Source: Thiodiazotropha sp037384425
GTDB taxonomy: Bacteria; Pseudomonadota; Gammaproteobacteria; Chromatiales; Chromatiaceae
Assembly: GCA_037384425.1 (NCBI GenBank)
Contig: JARROA010000001.1
Location: 254,049 to 318,048 of the forward strand
Direction: 5' to 3'
Length of the DNA: 64,000 nt
The position numbers and the translations under genes are program-made. The notes under the pieces were generated by a model that was not told the DNA's origin, ran no database searches, and worked only from the letters and a program-made list of their open reading frames with translations. Below are positions 28,475 through 36,848 of this stretch, piece after piece. How positions within the stretch are numbered: position 1 is the stretch's first letter; every line of letters starts with the position of its first letter.

Positions 28475-30202
28475 ATGAGCAAAACTGTTGAGGTGACTCT
28501 TCCCGATATCGGTGACTTCGAGCAGGTCGATATCATCGAGATCCTGGTCGCGCCCGGCGACAGGGTGGAAGCGGAAGACTCCATCATCACCCTGGAGAGC
28601 GACAAGGCGACCATGGATATTCCCGCCCCGCATGCGGGTGTGGTCAAGGAGGTGCTGGTCAAGGCCGGCGACAAGATCTCCCAGGGCGGACCGATCCTGA
28701 AACTCGAACTGGATTCGGGAGCCTCAGCGGAAGAAAAGCCGACTCCGACCAAGGCGCCGGTCTCCGAGGCGGTGAAAGGAGCGGCCGACAAGCAGACCGA
28801 CGTGGTCGTCTTGGGCGCCGGTCCGGGTGGCTATACCGCCGCCTTCCGCGCGGCTGACCTCGGTAAGCGGGTGATTCTGATCGAACGCTTCAATGCACTG
28901 GGCGGTGTCTGTCTCAATGTGGGCTGTATCCCCTCGAAAGCGCTGCTGCACGCTGCAGACGTCATCAACGAGGCGGCCGAAATGGCCGAGATGGGCATCA
29001 GTTTCGGCAAGCCGAAGGTCGATCTGGACAAGTTGCGCGCCGGTAAGGACAAAGTGGTTCAGCGCCTCACCGGCGGCCTCATGGCGCTGGCCAAGCAGCG
29101 TAAGGTGGAGGTGGTGCATGGCCTGGCCCGTTTCGAATCCCCCAACCGCATCAGCGTGAGAACCGATGACGGCGCCCTCTCCATCGCTTTCACCGACGCC
29201 ATCATCGCCTGTGGTTCGAGTCCGGTGCAGATTCCCGGTTTCCCCAACGACGACCCGCGCCTGATCGACTCCACCGGCGCCCTGGCGCTGGAGGATATTC
29301 CCAAGCGCATGCTGGTGGTGGGCGGCGGCATCATCGGTCTCGAGATGGCCACCGTCTACAGCACCCTGGGCAGCGAAATCGATGTGGTGGAGCTGCAGGA
29401 GAGCCTGATCCCCGGCTGCGACCCCGATCTGGTGCGGCCGTTACAGAAACGCATCAAGGGGCGCTACAGGAACATCATGGTCGGCACCAAGGTGACCGAC
29501 ATCCAGGCTCAGAAGAGCGGCCTGAAAGTGACTTTCGAGGGCAAGCAGGCGCCGGAGAAACCCCAGACCTACGACAAGGTGCTGGTGGCGGTGGGTCGCG
29601 TACCCAACGGCAGGAAGATCAATGCGGAGGCCGCCGGGATCAACGTGGACGAGCGCGGCTTCATCCCGGTGGACGAGCAGATGCGCACCAACGTGCCCAA
29701 TATCTTCGCCATCGGCGACGTGGTTGGCCAGCCGATGCTGGCCCACAAGGCGACCCATGAGGCCAAGGTGGCGGCCGAGGTGATCGCCGGTATGCCGGTG
29801 AAGTTCGATCCCATGACCATCCCCTCGGTGGCCTACACCGATCCGGAAGTGGCCTGGATGGGACTCACCGAGTCCGAGGCCAAGGCCGAGGGCATCGAGG
29901 TGGAGAAGGGGGTCTTTCCCTGGGCCGCCAGCGGACGTGCCCTGGGTATAGGTCGTGACGAGGGGGTGACCAAGCTGCTGTTCGATGCCAAGAGCAAGCG
30001 TATCCTCGGTGCCGGTATCGTGGGTCCCAACGCGGGCGAGTTGATCGGCGAGACGGTGCTGGCGCTGGAGATGGGTGCCGACATGGAGGATATCGGCCTC
30101 ACCATTCACCCCCATCCGACGCTGAATGAGACCATCTGTTTCGCGGCTGAGATGGCGGAGGGCTCCATCACCGACCTGATGCCGCCGAAGAAGAGGAAAT
30201 AA
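28475..30202 (+). CDS. lpdA: Dihydrolipoamide dehydrogenase with N-terminal lipoyl domain
   Basis: E3 reoxidises dihydrolipoamide and passes electrons to NAD. The 575-residue product carries a lipoyl domain (about 1-80, Lys in LESDKATMD) joined by an Ala/Pro/Glu linker to a full E3 (about 105-575). The E3 has VVVLGAGPGGYTAAF, the redox-active disulfide in GGVCLNVGCIPSK, VVGGGIIGLEMA for NAD, and the C-terminal IHPHPTLNE base. Such lipoyl-E3 fusions are known from Neisseria and Ralstonia pyruvate dehydrogenase complexes. Two adjacent ATGs exist (28472 and 28475); GAGG at 28465-28468 favours the second. The 44 codons further upstream look unlike the family. It is separated from aceEF by the peroxidase and GGDEF-EAL genes. 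It probably also serves 2-oxoglutarate dehydrogenase, since no lpd lies beside sucAB. Confidence 0.96.
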   Translation: MSKTVEVTLPDIGDFEQVDIIEILVAPGDRVEAEDSIITLESDKATMDIPAPHAGVVKEVLVKAGDKISQGGPILKLELDSGASAEEKPTPTKAPVSEAVKGAADKQTDVVVLGAGPGGYTAAFRAADLGKRVILIERFNALGGVCLNVGCIPSKALLHAADVINEAAEMAEMGISFGKPKVDLDKLRAGKDKVVQRLTGGLMALAKQRKVEVVHGLARFESPNRISVRTDDGALSIAFTDAIIACGSSPVQIPGFPNDDPRLIDSTGALALEDIPKRMLVVGGGIIGLEMATVYSTLGSEIDVVELQESLIPGCDPDLVRPLQKRIKGRYRNIMVGTKVTDIQAQKSGLKVTFEGKQAPEKPQTYDKVLVAVGRVPNGRKINAEAAGINVDERGFIPVDEQMRTNVPNIFAIGDVVGQPMLAHKATHEAKVAAEVIAGMPVKFDPMTIPSVAYTDPEVAWMGLTESEAKAEGIEVEKGVFPWAASGRALGIGRDEGVTKLLFDAKSKRILGAGIVGPNAGELIGETVLALEMGADMEDIGLTIHPHPTLNETICFAAEMAEGSITDLMPPKKRK

Positions 30203-30402
30203 GCCGGGGCCTTGGACAAGGTCAAAGACAGTGTCCGTGCCTGCCACGACGCTTATCCCTATCCATCGAGGGGGCGGGTCAGAGGCGGCGGTCATCGGGT
30301 CGGGCAGCGGCAGAGCGCGATCGATCGGCGGTGTGACGCCTTACCGGTATCGGAGGCCGCTTACGGGCGAGCCTTCAATCCGCATCCACCAGGGGCGGCG
30401 CC

Positions 30403-31185
30403 ATGAGTCGTCAGGGGTTGTCGCTTTACTACCGGGAGTATGGTGATCCGGATCACCCCCCTCTGCTGCTGTTGCACGGTCTGTTCGGCGCCTCCGCAAA
30501 CTGGATGGGCGTGGCGAAACGTCTGCAGGACGACTTTCGACTGATCCTGCCCGATCTGCGCAACCATGGACGCTCGCCCCATCATGCGGTGATGGATTAC
30601 CCTGCCATGGCGGGTGATCTGCAGGCACTGCTGGATCGACTGGGGCTCGACAGCGCCAGCCTGCTGGGCCACAGCATGGGCGGCAAGGCCGCCATGTGGC
30701 TGGCCCTGACCCAGCCGGAGCGGGTTGACCGTCTGCTGGTCGCCGATATCGCACCGGTGGGCTACCCGAGCCGTTTTGAAAGCATTTTTCAGGGCTTGCA
30801 ACAACTCCCCCTGGGGGAAATCGCCGATCGCGAGTCGGCGGATCAGCGCTTGGCGCGGTGGGTGCCGGAGCGGGCGGTGCGTCAATATCTGCTGCAGAAT
30901 CTGGTCAAACAGGCCGGGGCCTGGCAATGGCGATTCAATCTGCCGGTATTGAGTGCTGCCAGAGAGAACCTGTGGGACTTTCCCCTGAGTGAAGAATCCA
31001 GTTTTGCCGGCGAGGTGCTGTTCCTTTACGGCGAGCGCTCGGATTACGTGAAGCCGGAGTACAGGACGAGCATCATGCGGCGGTTTCCGCTGGCCCGCCT
31101 GCGTATGCTCCCCGGTGCCGGTCATTGGCTCTATGCCGAACAGCCCGAAGCCTTCTCCCGTGCGGTGATGGCGTTTTTGAACTAG
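30403..31185 (+). CDS. ybfF: Alpha/beta-hydrolase esterase (YbfF-like)
   Basis: The 260-residue cytosolic protein has an alpha/beta-hydrolase fold. The oxyanion-hole loop HGLFGASANW, the nucleophile elbow GHSMGG with Ser, and the C-terminal GAGHWLYAEQPEAF with the catalytic His are visible. The HGLFG and DLRNHGRS words match YbfF of E. coli, an acyl-CoA/short-chain esterase. Physiological substrate is not known. It lies 200 bases after lpdA; that gap shows no promoter, gene or repeat I can support. The start ATG at 30403 has only a weak ribosome site. It is followed by a repeat-filled gap, so it is likely a single-gene unit. Confidence 0.85.
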   Translation: MSRQGLSLYYREYGDPDHPPLLLLHGLFGASANWMGVAKRLQDDFRLILPDLRNHGRSPHHAVMDYPAMAGDLQALLDRLGLDSASLLGHSMGGKAAMWLALTQPERVDRLLVADIAPVGYPSRFESIFQGLQQLPLGEIADRESADQRLARWVPERAVRQYLLQNLVKQAGAWQWRFNLPVLSAARENLWDFPLSEESSFAGEVLFLYGERSDYVKPEYRTSIMRRFPLARLRMLPGAGHWLYAEQPEAFSRAVMAFLN

Positions 31186-31267
31186 TCGCCTCTTGTGGGA
31201 ATACGAAGCGCTGGCATACCACCGACAAAGGGATCACAGTCGAACACTGCGTACTTAAGCGATATTA

Positions 31268-31326
31268 CGGTGCGGCAAGCCGCACCCTACCCGTGATTGA
31301 GCCGTAGGGTGCGGCTTGCCGCACCG
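31268..31326. repeat. Perfect inverted repeat, gtagggtgcggcttgccgcac family
   Basis: The arms at 31268-31290 and 31304-31326 are 23-base perfect inverted copies with a 13-base loop. Each arm itself holds the palindrome ggtgcggcaagccgcacc. It lies in the 309-base gap after ybfF. The rest of the gap shows only a further cgtcgactgcttcgacg palindrome near 31361 and the leader of the next gene. Confidence 0.8.
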
Positions 31327-31494
31327 AATCACAGGCTTAAGTCGGCACCCTTCGGGTCGGCGTCGACTGCTTCGACGCCGACCTCGTAACGGATGCCGTG
31401 AGTCGAGAAATACACCCTGAAAGATCGCGCAAATCCTATCGCTCGCGAGTGGTCTGTTATCATGGGCGAAAAACCGCATGCATGAGGAGAGACC

Positions 31495-32445
31495 ATGAAG
31501 ATCCGTTTGTTTCTGCTGGCTTGCCTGTTGCCGTTGCTGGCGGTCGGCGCCGACCAGCGTTTCACCAGTATCGGCACCGGTGGCCTGACCGGGGTCTACT
31601 ATCCCACCGGCGGCGCCATCTGCCGGCTGCTCAACAAGGAACGCCGCAACCACGGCATTCGCTGCTCGGTGGAATCGACGGGCGGCTCCATCTTCAATCT
31701 CAACACCCTGGCCAGTGGTGAACTCGATTTCGGCGTGGCCCAATCCGATTGGCAGTACCATGCCTATAAGGGCAGTTCCAAGTTCAGCGATCAGGGGGCC
31801 AATAGCGATCTGCGCGCCGTGTTTTCGATACACAGCGAACCCTTCACCGTGATGGCGCGGGACGACAGCGGCATCGCAAAATTTGCCGATCTGCCCGGCA
31901 AGCGGGTCAATATCGGCAATCCGGGCTCGGGTCAGCGGGGCACCATGGAGGTGTTGATGCAGGCGCTGGGTTGGAAGAAGGAGGATTTCAAGCTGGTCTC
32001 CGAGCTCAAGGCCACGGAGCAGGCAAGGGCGCTCTGCGACAACAAGATCGACGCCATGATCTATACCGTTGGACATCCCAACGCCTCCATCAAAGAGGCG
32101 GCAACCGCCTGCGACGCCCATCTGGTGCCGGTCACCGGGCAGGTGGTGTCCGAGTTGATTGCGGCCCATCCCTACTATGCCGAGGCGGTGATTCCCGGCG
32201 GCCTCTACCGTGGCAGCGACAGTGATACGCCCACCTTCGGCGTCAAGGCGACACTGGTGACCTCGGCCAGGGTCGATGACGACGTGGTCTACGAACTGGT
32301 GAAAGCGGTGTTCGAGAACCTGGACAATTTCCGCCAGCTGCATCCCGCCTTCGCGCATCTCAAGGCCGCCGAGATGCTGGAGGGCAACTCGGCGCCATTT
32401 CATCCGGGAGCGATCAGGTACTACAAGGAAGCTGGATTGATGTGA
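31495..32445 (+). CDS. TAXI-family TRAP transporter solute-binding protein
   Basis: This periplasmic protein would deliver a substrate to the TRAP permease encoded 1.1 kb downstream. The 316-residue product has a signal peptide ending LLAVGA. The mature part starts with RFTSIGTGGLTGVYYPTGGAI, the TAXI hallmark, and continues with STGGSIFNL and LASGELDFGVAQSDW. The later GNPGSGQRGTMEVL loop is also typical. TAXI proteins bind organic acids such as glutamate or related compounds; the ligand here cannot be told. AGGAGAG lies 3-9 bases before the ATG. Between it and its permease lies a DUF481 gene on the opposite strand plus a repeat, which breaks the usual operon. Confidence 0.92.
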   Translation: MKIRLFLLACLLPLLAVGADQRFTSIGTGGLTGVYYPTGGAICRLLNKERRNHGIRCSVESTGGSIFNLNTLASGELDFGVAQSDWQYHAYKGSSKFSDQGANSDLRAVFSIHSEPFTVMARDDSGIAKFADLPGKRVNIGNPGSGQRGTMEVLMQALGWKKEDFKLVSELKATEQARALCDNKIDAMIYTVGHPNASIKEAATACDAHLVPVTGQVVSELIAAHPYYAEAVIPGGLYRGSDSDTPTFGVKATLVTSARVDDDVVYELVKAVFENLDNFRQLHPAFAHLKAAEMLEGNSAPFHPGAIRYYKEAGLM

Positions 32446-32561
32446 TGCCGTTGCTCGGCCGGTATTGAAAGCCTCCGCAAATGAGTGCGGATGAACGCAC
32501 ATGGGTCAAGGGCTGACTCGCGCTGTTGGCAAACACACCGACATGGCTTTCGGTTCTGCGC

Positions 32562-32695
32562 TGCGGCAAGCCGCACCCTACGCTCGAATCAAGCCTAGGG
32601 TGGAGCCCAACCCCATCTGTGCTCTGACATCAGGATGGAACCGAGTCAGGATTCCATCCCAATCGTTGATTGTCTGTAGGGTGCGGCTTGCCGCA
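32562..32695. repeat. Inverted repeat pair, gtagggtgcggcttgccgcac family
   Basis: The arms at 32562-32581 and 32676-32695 are 20-base perfect inverted copies, 94 bases apart. The enclosed DNA holds a second imperfect palindrome (cctagggtggagccc and aggatggaaccgagtcaggattccatcc). It lies in the 292-base gap between the TAXI protein and the DUF481 gene, which shows nothing else. Confidence 0.75.
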
Positions 32696-32737
32696 CCGAA
32701 TTACCCCTATGCAACGTACATTCGGGCTAATCAATAA

Positions 32738-33469
32738 TCAAAGCCCCCACACCAGAGACAGGTTGTACTTGAAGTCATTCTTCTCGGTGCCGGGAGCGGC
32801 CAGCGAGTCGTACTCGTTGATCAGGCCGATCTTCATCGCCAGCTTGCCCTGCTCGGACATGGTCATCTTCCAGTTGAAGGTGGTGATGTTGCGGTACTCT
32901 CCGCTCTCCTCCAGGCTGGGGTAGAAGGTGGTCTTAAAATCGACCGATTCCCGCTCAGAGATGGTCCAGACCGTCTCCATCCCGAGGATCGCTTCCGGGG
33001 TAAACTCCTCGTTCGCGTCGCCGTAGGTCTTGTTGCCGCCGAGACCGAAACGGCCGGCCAGGTACCAGCTGTCGTTGTCGATGAATTCGTAACCGGCACC
33101 GCCCGAGGCCGACAGGCGGTAGTCCCAATCCTTGAATTCGTCCCAGTCGTAACGGCCCTGGGCGAAGCCGAACCAGGGACTGCCGTTCCAGAACCAGTCC
33201 TTAAGCAGATCGGCGAAGAACTGATTGCGCGACTCAACGCCGTCGCTCTCGGCCTTGTCGTAGGCGGTGACGAATTTCCAGCCGTCGACAGCGTCCTTGT
33301 AGCTGCCGGTATAGCCAGCATGCAGGTTCATTGATTCGGAGTTGCCGGTGGAGCCGTTGAGGCCCGCCTCGACCTCATGTTTCCAGCTGGGCTCCTCGGC
33401 GGCAAAGGCGTTGGTGATTGCGGCAAGCGAACAGAATGTTAGAGTAGCGAAGCGTCTTGTATTGGGCAT
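32738..33469 (-). CDS. DUF481 outer-membrane beta-barrel protein (YdiY-like)
   Basis: The 243-residue product has a signal peptide (FCSLAAITNAFA) followed by a chain of alternating polar and aromatic strands with Gly and Asp turns, such as HEVEAGLNGSTGNSES and NLHAGYTGSYKD. It ends in the hydrophobic-aromatic LSLVWGL, typical of outer-membrane barrels. The pattern fits the DUF481/YdiY salt-inducible family, whose role is unknown. It is read against the flanking TRAP genes and lies between the binding protein and the permease. It could be the outer-membrane route for the TRAP substrate, which is inference from position only. Confidence 0.85.
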   Translation of the reverse strand: MPNTRRFATLTFCSLAAITNAFAAEEPSWKHEVEAGLNGSTGNSESMNLHAGYTGSYKDAVDGWKFVTAYDKAESDGVESRNQFFADLLKDWFWNGSPWFGFAQGRYDWDEFKDWDYRLSASGGAGYEFIDNDSWYLAGRFGLGGNKTYGDANEEFTPEAILGMETVWTISERESVDFKTTFYPSLEESGEYRNITTFNWKMTMSEQGKLAMKIGLINEYDSLAAPGTEKNDFKYNLSLVWGL

Positions 33470-33575
33470 GAGCGTGAAAATCCCGAACTATCCGATGACA
33501 AACGAACGCAGGATCTTAACACGGCATGCGCTGAGAAAAGCCGTATCAATTGTGAACTGATATGGCGGTATCGGC

Positions 33576-36122
33576 ATGAAACAGGAGCAGGAGACGACCC
33601 GGCTCGAACGCATCGAAGCGGCGGAGTTCGGTGGACGCCAGCCGGCGGGTTGGCCGCAAAAGGTGCTTCTGGGCAGCGCGCTGACCTGGGCCATGTTCCA
33701 GCTTTGGGTCGCCTCGCCACTGCCTTTTCTGATCGGTATCGGGGTTTTCAACAGTACCGAGATCCGTTCCATCCATCTGGCCTTCGCCATCTTCCTGGCC
33801 TATCTCTCCTTCCCGCTCTCCCGTGGACGCATCGTGCATGAGATTCCCGGGTACGATTGGCTGCTCGCTGTGCTGGCGGCCGCCTGTGCCGCCTATCTGT
33901 TTCTGTTCTACGAAGCCCTTGCCGATCGGGCCGGGGCCCCGACCCTTGTCGATATCGGCGTCGCCGTCAGCGGCGTGCTGCTACTGCTCGAAGCGACCCG
34001 GCGCTCGCTCGGCTGGCCGCTCACCTTGATTGCGCTCTGCTTTCTCGGCTACTCCCTGGCCGGGCCCTGGCTGCCCGATCTGCTGGCCCACAAGGGGGCC
34101 TCCATCGAACGTCTCGCCTCCCATCAGTGGCTCTCCACCGAAGGGGTGTTTGGCGTTGCGGTCGGTGTTTCCGCAGGTTTCGTTTTTCTGTTCGTGTTGT
34201 TCGGCAGCCTGCTGGAGCAGGCGGGCGGGGGGCACTACTTCATTCGCGTCGCCTATGCGGCGGTCGGACATATGCGGGGCGGTCCAGCCAAGGCGGGGGT
34301 TCTGGCTTCGGGACTGACCGGCATGGTCTCAGGCTCCTCCATCGCCAATGTGGTCACCACCGGAACCTTCACCATCCCGCTGATGAAACGGGTAGGTTTC
34401 TCGGCCGAGAAGGCAGGCGCGGTCGAGGTTGCCGCCTCCACCAATGGGCAGATCATGCCACCGGTGATGGGGGCCGCGGCCTTCCTCATGGTGGAGTATC
34501 TCAATCTCTCCTATCTGGAGGTGATCAAGCATGCCTTTCTGCCCGCCGTCCTGAGCTACATCGCACTGATGTACCTGGTCCATCTCGAGGCGGTGAAGGC
34601 GGGGATGGAGCCTCAACGAAAGGTACGCCGGAGCAGCCTTCGGCGACGGCTGCTCAATGGCGGCCTGATGCTGAGCGGTACCGCCATTTTCTTCATCCTG
34701 GCCTACTGGATCGTGAATGCCGTCTACGGCTGGTTTGGCGATCACGCCTTCTATCTCGTCAGCTGTCTGATCCTGGGGCTATATCTGCTGCTGATCTATT
34801 GCGAGGTGCGTTGCGATCTGCGCCGAAAGCTCGATGATGAAGCCGGGGAAATGGGCGTCGGCGAGGCCATGCTGGGGGGCTTGCACTACCTGCTGCCGAT
34901 CCTGGTTCTGGTCTGGTGCCTGATGTTGCTGCAGCTCTCTCCCGCCACTTCGGTCTTCTATGCGATCGTTCTGATGCTGGTGATTCAGCTGAGCCAGGAG
35001 CCGCTGCGTGCCGCCTTCTCAGGTCGTCCCCTGGTCAAGGCATGGCGTCACGGCCTGCGATCATTGGTGAGGGGACTGGAGAACGGCGCCCGCAACATGA
35101 TCGGCATCGGCGTCGCCACCGCCACCGCCGGCATCGTGGTCGGCACCGTGAGTCTGACCGGTATCGGTCAGGTGCTGGGGGAACTCGTGGAGACGCTCTC
35201 GTTCGGGTCGGTGTTGCTGATGCTGCTGCTGACAGCGCTGATCTGCATGGTGCTCGGCATGGGATTGCCGACTACCGCCAACTACATCGTGGTGTCGACC
35301 CTGATGGCGCCGGTCATCGTACAGCTGGCCGCCGCTCATGGTCTGGACATACCGCTGGTGGCGGTGCACATGTTCGTTTTCTATTTCGGCATCTTGGCCG
35401 ATGACACGCCACCCGTGGGGCTGGCCGCCTATGCCGCGGCCGGTATCTCCGGCGGGGATCCCATTCGTACCGGGTTGCAGTCCTTCTACTACGACATCCG
35501 CACCGCCATTCTGCCCTTCATGTTCGTGTTCAATACAGAGCTGCTGTTGATCGGCGTTGACTCCGTGCCGGCCTTTCTGTTGATCGCGGCGCAGGGTCTG
35601 CTGGCCATGCTGCTCTTCGTCTCGGCAGCGCAAGCTTGGCTGTTGACCCGCAACCGCTGGTGGGAATCACTGCTCCTGTTGCTGATAGCCTTCTCCTTTT
35701 TCCGACCGGATTTCTGGCGCGATCAGCTCTATCCCCCCCAAGCCATCCAGCCGGTAGCCGGCATCGAGACCCAGCTGGGGAAGCTGCATGCCGGTGAAGG
35801 GATTCGCTTGCAGGTGGAGGTCGAAGAGGACGACGGCACGCGGCGGCTGCGGGAAGTGCGTCTCGAACTGCCCCAGGCAGGCGCAAACGAGGGACTGCGT
35901 GAATTGGGCTTTATTACCGAAGATGAAGGCGATAGGCTGCGTGTCACTGACATCGCCTTCATGAGTCCGGCCGAGATGGCGGGGCTCGAACCGGGATATA
36001 CTCTCGGCATTACCGGTTATTATACGGAGCTGTCGCAGCCGTCGAGCGGCTGGTTCCTGCTGCCCCCTATACTGCTGCTGGGCATTATCGGTGGGCTGCA
36101 GTATCGACGCCTGCATGATTGA
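33576..36122 (+). CDS. TRAP transporter fused 4TM/12TM permease (TAXI type)
   Basis: This inner-membrane protein of 848 residues joins the small DctQ-like and large DctM-like parts of a sodium- or proton-driven TRAP transporter, as is usual for TAXI systems. About 16-19 hydrophobic helices can be seen. GMVSGSSIANVVTTGTFTIP and GMGLPTTANYIVVST are the two hallmark DctM loops. FGILADDTPPVGLAAYAAAGI is the second substrate loop. After the last helices a soluble tail of about 130 residues (starting near LYPPQAIQPVAG) resembles DUF3394, with a PDZ-like end, then one more helix. Substrate is unknown. The DUF302 gene follows 16 bases later and is probably co-transcribed. Confidence 0.95.
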   Translation: MKQEQETTRLERIEAAEFGGRQPAGWPQKVLLGSALTWAMFQLWVASPLPFLIGIGVFNSTEIRSIHLAFAIFLAYLSFPLSRGRIVHEIPGYDWLLAVLAAACAAYLFLFYEALADRAGAPTLVDIGVAVSGVLLLLEATRRSLGWPLTLIALCFLGYSLAGPWLPDLLAHKGASIERLASHQWLSTEGVFGVAVGVSAGFVFLFVLFGSLLEQAGGGHYFIRVAYAAVGHMRGGPAKAGVLASGLTGMVSGSSIANVVTTGTFTIPLMKRVGFSAEKAGAVEVAASTNGQIMPPVMGAAAFLMVEYLNLSYLEVIKHAFLPAVLSYIALMYLVHLEAVKAGMEPQRKVRRSSLRRRLLNGGLMLSGTAIFFILAYWIVNAVYGWFGDHAFYLVSCLILGLYLLLIYCEVRCDLRRKLDDEAGEMGVGEAMLGGLHYLLPILVLVWCLMLLQLSPATSVFYAIVLMLVIQLSQEPLRAAFSGRPLVKAWRHGLRSLVRGLENGARNMIGIGVATATAGIVVGTVSLTGIGQVLGELVETLSFGSVLLMLLLTALICMVLGMGLPTTANYIVVSTLMAPVIVQLAAAHGLDIPLVAVHMFVFYFGILADDTPPVGLAAYAAAGISGGDPIRTGLQSFYYDIRTAILPFMFVFNTELLLIGVDSVPAFLLIAAQGLLAMLLFVSAAQAWLLTRNRWWESLLLLLIAFSFFRPDFWRDQLYPPQAIQPVAGIETQLGKLHAGEGIRLQVEVEEDDGTRRLREVRLELPQAGANEGLRELGFITEDEGDRLRVTDIAFMSPAEMAGLEPGYTLGITGYYTELSQPSSGWFLLPPILLLGIIGGLQYRRLHD

Positions 36123-36138
36123 CGAGAGGAGATTGAAG

Positions 36139-36609
36139 ATGAGAGTGCTTTTGATGGCTTGGGTCCTGATGCTCTGTATGGGTTGTGCTTTGGCTGGCGG
36201 TGAGCCGTCGGAAGATCAACAGCCGGTACGGATCTACACCTCGGGTGAGCGTTTCGAAGACGTGGTGGAGAACATCAAGATGGCGATCATCGAGCGGGGG
36301 ATGCTGGTCAGCGGTACCCTGCATGTGAGCGAGATGCTGAACCGGACGGCACCGGATTTGGGTTTCTCCCAGGTCTTCGTCAAGGCCGAATCGGTAGAGT
36401 TCTGCAGTGCCTTGATGTCGCACAAGATGTCCCAGGCGGCGCCGGAAAACATTGTCATCTGCCCCTTCACCATCGCCGTCTATGTGAAACGGGAGCAACC
36501 CGATCAGGTCTATGTCGCCTATCGTCGTCCACTGCTCGCGGGGGATGCGGTCGAGACCACCGCGGCCATCCTCGAACTGCTGGACGGGATTGTGCAGGAT
36601 TCGATCTGA
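36139..36609 (+). CDS. DUF302 domain protein, exported
   Basis: The 156-residue product has a signal peptide (VLLMAWVLMLCMGCALAGG; the Cys could make it a lipoprotein, but the lipobox is poor). The mature part matches the DUF302 pattern: FEDVVENIKMAIIERGMLVSG, HVSEMLNRTAPDLGFSQ, then a Cys-containing core and ICPFTIAVYVK. The family is often found with sulfur and redox genes and has no proven function. The ATG at 36139 is preferred because AGAGGAG precedes it; 16 upstream codons overlap the TRAP gene. It follows the TRAP permease by 16 bases. Confidence 0.85.
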   Translation: MRVLLMAWVLMLCMGCALAGGEPSEDQQPVRIYTSGERFEDVVENIKMAIIERGMLVSGTLHVSEMLNRTAPDLGFSQVFVKAESVEFCSALMSHKMSQAAPENIVICPFTIAVYVKREQPDQVYVAYRRPLLAGDAVETTAAILELLDGIVQDSI

Positions 36610-36848
36610 AATATGGGCGAGGGTGCAATCCGCACTTGTTTGACCGGGATCATTTCCGCATCGTCGGGACTGCGCCAGACTTGCCTCCGATTTTTCTGGA
36701 TAGTTTCATAAAAACAAAGAGTTAATTGTGTAATTTTGGTCAAGTGCCGCTATCATCTACAGCGGTGGTTTACTCAAGATCTATAAAAAACTGCCGAAAA
36801 GATTATGGATTTAGCTGGATCTGAGCAGGGGATGTAGGAGAAAGGTTG

